Shown piece after piece: positions 1-8,900 of a stretch of DNA of 14,026 bases; position 1 is the stretch's first letter; every line of letters starts with the position of its first letter. Below the pieces are notes generated by a model. It made no database searches. It had not been told where the DNA came from and worked only from the letters and a program-made list of their open reading frames with translations. The translations under genes and the position numbers were made by a program. The stretch is from Namhaeicola sp039714555 (GTDB lineage: Bacteria; Bacteroidota; Bacteroidia; Flavobacteriales; Flavobacteriaceae), in NCBI GenBank assembly GCA_039714555.1, contig JBDLJB010000052.1:1-14026 (forward strand), in the 5' to 3' direction.

Positions 1-2
1 AT

Positions 3-635
3 ATTAAGATCTCCATTTATTTTGTATTGTTTTCTATATTTATATGTAATTCTCAAACTTGGAAAACTTACCCTTATACCCCAAATGGTAGTCTTATCTA
101 TTTTTCAAAAGATGAAGGTCAACACATCTCTGAAAATATAACTTGGACTTTAGATAATCCTGATGATGGAAACCCACTTTTATATGATATTTCTTATAGT
201 ATAGATAACAAACAATCTTTTAAAATAATTTCTGAAGGTATTACTGAAACTTCATTTTATTGGGAAAATCCAGAAATACAATCAGGTGAGAATATTTGGT
301 TCAAAATTACAGCTTATTCTAAAGATAAAACACTAATTAATAGTGCGATAACTAATATTTCTTCTTCGTTTGTTTTACCTGTTGATGAATTTGAAAATAA
401 AAATATTGTTTTATTTCCCAATCCCAGTGATGATATTTTAAAAATTAATTTCAATCAATATATTCCTTTAATAAACTATCAAATCATTGATATAAACGGA
501 AAAATACTGTTAGATAAAGAAGTTAGAAATGAGGAAAAATTAATAATTGATATTAAAAAGTACGAAGCAGGCCTATATTTTTTAAATATTACTCACAGCA
601 ATAAAAGTATGTATACAAAATTTATAATTGAATAA
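3..635 (+). CDS. Small exported protein with Ig-like segment and type IX secretion sorting domain (5' end cut by window)
   Basis: The frame is open to the left edge, and codons 3-62 encode a hydrophobic stretch (KISIYFVLFSIFICNSQ) that reads as a Sec signal peptide, so the true start lies just left of the window. The TTG at 27 would cut the signal in half. Numbering from that TTG, residues 11-33 (TWKTYPYTPNGSLIYFSKDE, then GQH) resemble the N-terminus of lipocalin-like/CrtC-type exported proteins. Residues 37-115 look like an Ig/FnIII-type beta domain (ITWTLDNPDDG, WFKITAYS). Residues 120-202 are a type A T9SS C-terminal domain (FPNPSDDILKINF, GLYFLNI, ending KFIIE). Expected route is Sec export, then type IX secretion with removal of the tail, giving a surface-attached or released protein. 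No catalytic domain is visible. The lipocalin-like core usually found between the first two segments appears to be missing. The sorting domain is secure; the function is unknown. Confidence 0.8.
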   Translation: MKISIYFVLFSIFICNSQTWKTYPYTPNGSLIYFSKDEGQHISENITWTLDNPDDGNPLLYDISYSIDNKQSFKIISEGITETSFYWENPEIQSGENIWFKITAYSKDKTLINSAITNISSSFVLPVDEFENKNIVLFPNPSDDILKINFNQYIPLINYQIIDINGKILLDKEVRNEEKLIIDIKKYEAGLYFLNITHSNKSMYTKFIIE

Positions 636-660
636 TTTCATCCATAAATTAAAATTAAAT

Positions 661-1290
661 ATGACACAAAAATGCCCTTTATGTTCAACTATAGGTTCTA
701 CCCTATATAAAACACAAAAGCAGCATTTTTATCTATGCAAAAACTGTAAAGGAATTTTTTTAGATAAAAAATTTCATCTAAATAAAAACGAAGAAAAAGT
801 ACGATATTATTTACATCAGAATCACATAAACGATCATGGATATATAAAGTTTGCAGATCCGATCATTTCATTTGTAAGAGATCTTTTTAATTCGACACAT
901 CAAGGTTTGGATTTTGGTGCCGGGCATACTCCGGTAATTTCTGAAGTTTTAAAAAGAGATGGTTTTCAGGTTGATATTTTTGATCCACTTTTTTTTAATG
1001 ATACAAAAGTTTTCAATAAAAAATATGATTTTATTACCTGTTGCGAAGTAATAGAACATTTCTACAATCCTAAAAAAGAATTTGAGCTTTTGCATAAAAT
1101 GTTAAAACCAAATGGAAAATTGATCTGTATGACACATATATTTAATGGTATAGATTTTGCATCATGGTATTATAAAACCGACCCAACGCATGTTTTTCTT
1201 TACCAGGAAGAAACTTTAAAATGGATTAAAATTAATCTTGGGTTTCAAGATATAATAATTAATAACAGGTTAATAATTTTCACGAAATAA
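661..1290 (+). CDS. Class I SAM-dependent methyltransferase with N-terminal zinc ribbon
   Basis: 209 residues, cytoplasmic. An N-terminal zinc ribbon (CPLC at 5-8, CKNC at 26-29) precedes a Rossmann methyltransferase domain. The SAM-binding motif I is LDFGAGHTP (83-91), with an acidic residue at the end of strand 2 (VDIFDP, 104-109). A CEVIEHF motif lies at 128-134 and a LLHKMLKPNGKLICMT strand-4/5 region follows. The late motif DPTHVFLYQEETL (174-186) is typical of the Methyltransf_23 group. An upstream in-frame TTG at 628 would add 11 residues and overlap the previous gene by 8 nt. I prefer ATG 661 because MTQKCPLC starts right at the zinc ribbon. There is no clear ribosome binding site, which is normal for Bacteroidota. 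The gap to the preceding gene is 25 nt and to the next 23 nt, so co-transcription is likely. The methyl acceptor cannot be told from sequence. Confidence 0.87.
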   Translation: MTQKCPLCSTIGSTLYKTQKQHFYLCKNCKGIFLDKKFHLNKNEEKVRYYLHQNHINDHGYIKFADPIISFVRDLFNSTHQGLDFGAGHTPVISEVLKRDGFQVDIFDPLFFNDTKVFNKKYDFITCCEVIEHFYNPKKEFELLHKMLKPNGKLICMTHIFNGIDFASWYYKTDPTHVFLYQEETLKWIKINLGFQDIIINNRLIIFTK

Positions 1291-1313
1291 AAACAATTTA
1301 AATAGATTATATC

Positions 1314-1826
1314 ATGAAAAAACTAGTTTTAGCAATATTATTTATTGCATTTATTTTTCCGGTTAACGCACAAACTAAAAAAGAATTAAAAAAAGAAAAA
1401 GCAGAAAAGGAATATACAAAAACTAAAACCTTAATTGATTCAGGAATCTTCATTTTTAATGCTGATTGGGCTACCACTCAAAAAGGGAATAGAATTAGTT
1501 TAATAGGCAATCCAAATTTCTTAAAAATTGATAAAGAAAATGCCATTGCCGATCTACCCTATTTTGGTGTATCACAATCACCAAGTGTTGGAATGACCGA
1601 TGGCGGAGGAATAGCATTTGAAGGATTAATAAATGACTATGTTGTTGAATACAACGACAAAAAACAAAAAGTAATAATAAAATTCAGTACAAATAATAAG
1701 ACAGAAAATTTTAATGTAACTCTAGCTGTTTATAAAAGTGGAAATGCCAATTTAGATATAATAAGCAACAGTAGAAATAGTATAAGTTACGACGGAAAAG
1801 TTAGCAAAATCAAAAATGATAAATGA
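1314..1826 (+). CDS. Exported DUF4251 family protein
   Basis: 170 residues. Residues 1-20 form a clear signal peptide (MKK, hydrophobic core, VNAQ), with likely cleavage around Ala19/Gln20. A Lys/Glu-rich segment (21-37) follows and then the DUF4251 domain. That domain shows FIFNADWATTQKGNRISL (46-63), the strongly conserved centre LPYFGVSQSPSVG (81-93) and GGGIAFEG (97-104). This family is small, periplasmic and almost confined to Bacteroidota; its role is unknown. No lipobox Cys is present, so it should be soluble in the periplasm or carried further out. The start ATG is the only sensible one before the signal peptide. The gene ends one nucleotide before the stop codon of thiL on the opposite strand, and no terminator hairpin is visible between them. 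Confidence 0.88.
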   Translation: MKKLVLAILFIAFIFPVNAQTKKELKKEKAEKEYTKTKTLIDSGIFIFNADWATTQKGNRISLIGNPNFLKIDKENAIADLPYFGVSQSPSVGMTDGGGIAFEGLINDYVVEYNDKKQKVIIKFSTNNKTENFNVTLAVYKSGNANLDIISNSRNSISYDGKVSKIKNDK

Positions 1827-1827
1827 T

Positions 1828-2877
1828 CTATTTCTTGTCCATCGCATTCCAACCCTGTGCTGTCAATTCAATTTTTTGATTAGCTCTTGTAATTAAATTT
1901 TTACCTTCGTTTTTTTCAGTTATATGTCCGATTACTGTGAAATTTGGATTCCCTTTTATTTTAGGATAATCCTCTTGAGCAATGGTAAACAATAGCTCAT
2001 AATCCTCACCTCCACTTAAGGCAATTGTGGTACTATTAAGGTTAAATTCTTCGCAAGTTGAAATTACTTGTTGATCAAGCGGAATCTTATCTTCATATAA
2101 ATTACAACCCACTTTTGATTGCTTGCAAATATGTAAGATCTCTGAAGAAAGGCCATCTGAGATATCGATCATCGAAGTTGGTTTAACCTCTAAATCTTTA
2201 AATAATTTTACAATATCTTTTCTGGCTTCAGGTTTTAATTGCCTTTCAACCAAATAAGTATAATTTTCCAGATCAGGTTGAGAATTAGGGTTTACCTGAA
2301 AAACTTGCTTTTCTCTTTCTAATACTTGCAATCCTAAATATGCAGCACCTAAATCTCCAGTAACAACTAAAAGGTCGTTTGGTTTGGCGCCATTTCTATA
2401 TACAATATTATCTGCTTTAGCTTCACCAATAGCAGTTATACTTATCAATAAACCTTTGGTAGATGAAGTAGTGTCACCTCCAACCAGATCTACTTCATAT
2501 GTATTACAAGCCAAATGTATACCCGCATACAATTCTTCTAATGCTTCTAGAGGAAACCTGTTTGAAACAGCAATTGAAACCGTAATTTGTTTGGCCATTC
2601 CATTCATTGCATAAACATCTGATAAGTTGACCATTACAGCTTTATATCCCAAATGTTTTAAAGGCATATAACTCATGTCAAAATGAATGCCTTCAACCAA
2701 TAAATCGGTTGTAACCAAAGTTTGTTTTTCGTTATAATCAATAACGGCACAATCATCACCTACTCCTTTTACAGTTGATTTGTGATGAATTTTTATATTT
2801 TTTGTTAAATATTCAATTAATCCGAATTCTCCCAATTCAGATAATGAAGTACTTGATTGGTCTTTATTATCAAACAT
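1828..2877 (-). CDS. thiL: Thiamine-monophosphate kinase
   Basis: 349 residues, full length for ThiL. It phosphorylates thiamine monophosphate with ATP to give thiamine diphosphate, the last step of the de novo pathway, in the cytoplasm. All PurM/ThiL-fold signature motifs are present in order: GVGDDCAV (38-45), TTDLLVEGIHF (56-66), NLSDVYAM (84-91), GGDTTSS (133-139), VTGDLGAA (172-179), DISDGLSSE (238-246) and SGGEDYELLF (288-297). The Asp residues of these motifs bind Mg-ATP and the substrate phosphate. No other thiamine gene is in the window. It lies 47 nt downstream of the giant gene on the same strand, but a perfect -7 box (TAACTTTG) ends 4 nt before the ATG, so it probably has its own promoter and an almost leaderless mRNA. 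No TPP riboswitch is visible in the short gap. Confidence 0.97.
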   Translation of the reverse strand: MFDNKDQSSTSLSELGEFGLIEYLTKNIKIHHKSTVKGVGDDCAVIDYNEKQTLVTTDLLVEGIHFDMSYMPLKHLGYKAVMVNLSDVYAMNGMAKQITVSIAVSNRFPLEALEELYAGIHLACNTYEVDLVGGDTTSSTKGLLISITAIGEAKADNIVYRNGAKPNDLLVVTGDLGAAYLGLQVLEREKQVFQVNPNSQPDLENYTYLVERQLKPEARKDIVKLFKDLEVKPTSMIDISDGLSSEILHICKQSKVGCNLYEDKIPLDQQVISTCEEFNLNSTTIALSGGEDYELLFTIAQEDYPKIKGNPNFTVIGHITEKNEGKNLITRANQKIELTAQGWNAMDKK

Positions 2878-2881
2878 AATG

Positions 2882-2889
2882 CAAAGTTA
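2882..2889 (-). promoter_or_regulatory. Predicted -7 promoter box of thiL
   Basis: On the - strand this reads TAACTTTG, a perfect match to the Bacteroidota sigma-ABfr -7 box TAnnTTTG, followed by CATT and the thiL ATG. Transcription would begin at or within a few bases of the start codon. The position where a TTTG -33 box is expected (about 2909-2913) reads TACA, so the upstream box is poor. The call rests on the -7 match and its location. Confidence 0.45.
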
Positions 2890-2924
2890 CTATCTTTTAA
2901 TATACTTATGTAAAAATAAAATGG

Positions 2925-5900
2925 TTACTTCTTTTTTCGTGTTGATCTCTTTTTAGGTTTTCTAATATTATTTAATATTTCAAGTGCTGCAAATTTAGCT
3001 GCTGCAATTGTTTCACGATTAACTTTTTCAATTATACTACCACGTGTAAGATCGATCGTTAAAATATAGCCATTCATTAACAAGAGTTGAAGGATCATAT
3101 TATTCACTACAGTCTCCTCATTGTAACCTTTAGCTATATAAAGTTTATCAGCTTCTTTAGAAAATTCTATTGCAAATTCGCTTATATCAGGCAAATTCAT
3201 CAGTTGTAAATAGGTTTCACTAAAACTTGACAATTCTATATTCATGTTTGGAGTAATCAACAAAGGGCTAAATACTTTATTATCTGCTGAATTATCACCA
3301 TTTAATTTTGATAGATCTACCTCTTTTTTAGGATCATCAATTCTCACAAATTTAGCTTTACGCATTTTTTCCATCTGCCATAGCCAGAAATTGTAACGAT
3401 ATACTTCTGAATTGCTCTTATATCCGTTAAAAATATGCTGATAACATTCGTGTATCAATTTTTTTACTTCGTTCTTGTTTTGGTTGATCTCTGGACGAGA
3501 AATTCTTACTTCACGAATTAGTTTACGCATATCTTCGGCCGCAATTTGAGGTCCGGTAATTTCTTTACCTTTTCGTCCGATATCAGTACTTAAAATTCCG
3601 AGTTGAATTTTCTTTCCCTCACCTGTTTTAAGTACTTCGATCAAATGTTTATTTGCATTTAACTCTCCATCTTCATCAATAAATGGCTGACCTGCGGGTG
3701 TACTTGCCAATGCATTAAAAATGTAATTAAATAAACCTCTATCAATTGTAACAGTTTCTTGAATTTCATCAAAAATACCTAATGCAATAAATCTGTTTTT
3801 TATTATATCAAAATTTACTTTTTTGATGATAAATTCATTATCATTTATAGCAAATTTCTTACCGACAAAAATTTTATTTACAATCTCATCAAGATCAATT
3901 TTATCAATCATTTTATAAGATGAACACAAGTAATATTTACCTGTAAATTCTTCTAATTCCCAATCAAGAACATCATCAATATAACTTCCGTGTACATCTA
4001 AAACATCTACGATATTCTTATCACTTGTATACCTTAATAATGTACGTTGAAAGTGAGGATTATCACCACTTGTAGCTTTTTCTTTACGCTCACCATGAGA
4101 GTTTCTGTACAAGATGAAATTTTCAGGATTTTCATATCTTATGATACCTGCTTCTTCACGAGCATAATTACTTGCCGTTAACATAATATCAATTTTAAAA
4201 GGCATTTTTACATCACACAAACCACTAATAGTAGATCGAGAGTTAAGATCTTCAACATTACTATCAGCACTACTTTCAAATAATGAATAATAATATTTGA
4301 TGTATTCAGGATCAAAATCGGTTACACGGCTAAAATCACCTACTTCAGTACCAATCCCATAAAGGTTTCCATCTGCATCAGGAAATACATGAAACATATC
4401 TCCGGCTATCATTTTTAAAGAATGTACTCCGGTTAAGTTCTTCTTCATCCATTTTAACATCATAGCTGCCACCATTTCCGATTTACCAACACCGCTGTCA
4501 CCGGCTATTTGAATTACAAAAACAGCACCATCTTCTTCCTCAACGGCAAACATGGATCCGTGAACCGGGATCCCACCCATTTCTTTTACTTTTTCATTTA
4601 AAACCGTTAAACGAGGTTTTTTAATATTACCGTAATAATCTCCTTTTTGGTTATGAGGGATTACAATAGTTTTAATATTTCCTTTAGGACCTTTTATATC
4701 AAAATAACCAACACGTGGAAAAGAAACTACTTTTTCGGGTGCACCGTAAATACAGATCGTATCAGGAACAAAATTTACAACGTCATCTATACCGGCATCT
4801 TGTAGATCAAGCAACCTGTAATTATCTGCCATATATTTCATAAAACTCTTATGATAAATAAAGAGTTCATTCAATAAACCTCCGTTAAATATCTTACAAC
4901 GATAATCGCCCATATCCATATTTGAAACAAATTTTTGTAATCTGTTTACAAAGAAATCACCTAAAGGACGCGTATTTAAAAACTTGATATATTCCTTAGA
5001 ATTTTCATCGGAAATTGCCAAAGCTTTTTCTTTAATTAATTTGTCATCATTATTTTCAATTCGATCAATCTTATGAAATGCATATTCACGTTTTTTTGCA
5101 TCTGTAGCGATACGTGTATGTGTTTGAACATTTTTTTCAGTCCCAACTACACCACTTTCACGCATAAGATCAACTATCCATTTCAAATTACCCTTATCAT
5201 ATTTTTCCAGGGGATGATCTTTTATTTCAAAATTCTTATGTACTGTTATTCCGTGCTGAACCATTTCATTTATGGCTGAATTTTGCTGAGCAAATTCTGC
5301 CTCGGTCAGATGTATTACAGAATGTGTATATCTATCGTAATGCTCATTATTTTTTGTTTGGTTCATCAAATTGATCACAAACAAAGTAAACAAACGAATT
5401 TCACTGTGTAATAGTCCTTCTTCAATATTTTGTTTTCCGGAATCTATTACCTGAATCCAAATTTCTTCAATTTCAGAAGGAAGTGCTTTTTGTAAAAACT
5501 CTCCTATTATCGATTCAATTTCTATATCATCTAAAACTTTAAGTTGTTTGTTAAACCTTTCAACCAAGAACTCAATTTTATTTTTAAAGAAATTCTTACG
5601 GTTTAACAAATACAATCTTGTAATTCTTTCATTTGCATCTATTTCTTTATCAAGTACTTTTTCATTGATCAGTTTTTCAATAGCTCCAAACAGTTTTTGT
5701 CCAACCTGTAATTCTTTATCCGATAGGGAATTATAAATACTTTCAGAAATTTGTTTTAATGAATAAGATAAATTGATATTCTCTGCGTTAATGCCTATAA
5801 CTCTTTCAAACTTCTCCATACTTTTTTCCAACAACTCAACCAATGAAGGTTCAACCGGATCGTTTTCAAATGGAAGGTTAAAATGAAGCATTAATTCTTG

Positions 5901-8900
5901 AATATATTTGCGTAAAAGCATATTTATACCTTCTAACCTAGCAATATCATCACTGTGTTTACCAGTGCTATTGAGGGTTAAAATCTTAGTTTTATTTGGA
6001 GAAAAAAGAATATTTTCTAATTCAAGTAGAATCTCTGACATGATAATATCATCTTCAGGAGCATCTAAAACATAATCGGTAGGTTGATACTCAAGCTTAT
6101 TGGTAATATACTTTAAAAGGGTAGATTTACCATAGCGCGCCAGAACGGTTCCAAAATCAAGATGCTTGATCATTGGAATATTTTTATAGATCTGCGGTAA
6201 CAAATTTTCATAAACCGAAGTAAAGGCTATACTTCTTATAAAACTGGTAAGATCATTACATTTACCAATATCCTCTGAAAATTCAATCACTGAATTTTTT
6301 GAATCTCCCATTGAATTAATACTAACACCACTCATACCTGGTGATGCATGATAAAGTGTCCAAACATTGTTGATCCTTAACGAATTGTTTAATGATTTTT
6401 TCAAATTTTTAATGATATGGAAATCATTCAATGCTTGTTTAACAAATTGCCTGTCGGAATTTGCTTTGAACAAATTAACTAAAATCTCATCAGAACTTAA
6501 CTCCTTATTCTCTTCTGCATTCTTAGCATTGTAGAATTTCAACCAATAATTTAGTACAATTTCCAAAGCATTTCTAAACTCTTTTCTGAAAATATCATAA
6601 CCTTTTTCTGTCCCGTCAAGGTAATCACCCATTGAAAAACGCAAAAATCCTGTTTGATAAGGAATTACCGCTATTCCACGTGATTCAGCCAATTTTTTTG
6701 TAAATTTCTCAAGATCCTGATATGAAAAGAAATCTTTTAACTGAATATTGAACAAAAATGAGCCGTCAGAAGCAATAATTTTAGCGTGTTCTCCTGCTTC
6801 GCCTTCTAACAATTCTGCAGCTGTTTCTTTTGCAATTTTCAACCTGATTAAAGCTTCATTTCTAAAGTTCTTATTCACTCTAAAAGTATTGATATCTTTT
6901 ACCAATTGTTTTTGATAATAAGTAAAGAATACTTCGTCTTTGTATTTAAAATCATCTGGTAATTCTAAAACATCTAACTTGTCAAGTGCCACCAACTCAT
7001 TCAATAAAAATAAGTGTAATGGGCTCCCTTCAAAAGGAGAGAATCTCAACAATTCTTTTGAATTTTTAGTTTTTTGTTTGCGGTGATAACTTTCAATTTC
7101 AGCAACAATATATTGTTCAATGCGCATTTTAATTTTATTGCGCGATGCATTTTTAGGCAATCTTTCTTCAAGATTATCTTTGATCGATTTTGCCAACTGT
7201 GCATTTTCTAAAATATTTACCAACATGAACAATGAGTTGGTATTTCCTTTTTCAACACTGTTTTGTTTACGGGCAAACCTGATCACATCTTTTTTGGCAG
7301 GTGTTGCTATGATCGATCCTAACCTATCACCGGTAGCACCAAAATTTTTGGTTGTTGATATTGATGATACCAAATTAATTCGTGCGTATTGCTGACTAAG
7401 ATTGTTCATGACATACCTTGAAATGGTACGCCATTTTGGTTCATTTTCATTGTCAATTTTAACCGAGTCATTATAAGCTTCATCTAAAAATAAAGTGATC
7501 TTACTCGAGCTGATAAACTTTAAAAAGCGTAATAGAGATTGGTTATTGAAATCGGAATATCCTGAAGGATTTGCAGGATCATTGATAACTATCGTTAAAT
7601 TCTCACAAAAACTATCCCAAAGATTCCCTGATTCATCAAAAACCTGAAACGTTTTTTTCATTCGTTCCAATCGGGTAGTTAACCTATCATAATCAATTCT
7701 GCCTTCTTCATTGATCCCTATTTCTAGATCAAAAGGATTGATATCAAAACGATCGGTTGGAAAAAGATCCATATACTCCCATGAAGAGTATTTATTAAAT
7801 AAAATATAAGGTTTTAAGACTTTATCTTCTTTTCCAAACAATACATCTCGAATGATCATTTGAACATCATCAGAAATTGATGTTTTGTTAAGATTTGATA
7901 AATTACTGATAAATTCTTTAATAATATCCTGCCCTTTTGTATTTAACGAATTGTACTTTTCGTAAACACCAAGATCAATTAAAAAATTATTAAAACGCCC
8001 TGTGTTGTCAGCTTCATTTTCGGCTTTGATCAAATAATGTTGATATTTTTCTAAAAACAGATTTAAACCAAAATTTTTATGAAAATGATTTTTAAGTGTA
8101 CGCTGATATGTATCAGGAATTACGTTCAAAATAACGCGACACCTGTCAATAATTTCCTGATCTACAGGTTTTAATTTGCGTTGGAGTAAATACTCACCAT
8201 AAGTTTTTATTTGATTACGACCTCCTCCTTCAACAATAGTTGCTATTTGAACTTGATCGTTCTCTGAATAAAAATATTTTTTTGTACGCTCTTCAAATTC
8301 TTGAATTAATCGCTTATTTTGCTTTTTAATGCTATCAGTTGAGGTAGAACTTAGGATCATATCCATATAGTCACGCAATTTTTCCAGCGTATAGATATCT
8401 TTTAAGATCTGACGAGAAAATTCATCAAATTTAAAAAGTACAATATCTTTTTCAAGATTTGTTGTTGTTCCTAATTGCTCTTCTTTTAGTTGATTAATTT
8501 CATTGTTGTAATCATCTATCTTAGCTTGAATTAGCAATTTGAAATGTTCTAAATTCTTTGTACTTACTTTTTCAAGGATCAATCGCAAATTAAGTTGACT
8601 ATTTGCCAATGCGCCCAGTTTTTTAGTGTGTACCTTATTTAAGGTTTGAATGATCTTATTATGCAAACAAAAAACAAGTGTTGTATTGGTACTTTTTGAT
8701 ATATCAGATGTATCAATAAAAATCATTCGTGTCAATAACGGAAACCATCTGCTATGATTGAACAGATTTTTACGTAAAAACGGAATACGAATTGCAAAAA
8801 TTGAGGTTTTATCTTCGTTAATAGTATTGTACAGGTTCTCTTCATCAGTAAAATCAATATCCTTTACAATTACCGGATTAAACAATTCTTCTTTTAAAAG

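Noticed and set aside
628..660. TTG at 628 as the methyltransferase start
   Set aside because: It overlaps the upstream gene and adds 11 residues with no relation to the zinc ribbon; ATG 661 begins directly at the family motif.
5073..5279. Short + strand open frames inside the giant gene and thiL (2384-2614, 5073-5279, 5548-5736, 7120-7395, 8758-9021) and a - strand frame inside the creatininase gene (12166-12438)
   Set aside because: They lie wholly opposite well-supported coding regions, have no recognisable domains and show the composition expected from complementary frames.
6119..6151. GTVLARYGKST in the giant protein as a second P-loop
   Set aside because: The spacing is G-x6-GKS instead of G-x4-GK[ST], and no Walker B strand follows at the usual distance. 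Only GDSGVGKS at 4479-4502 is a proper P-loop.
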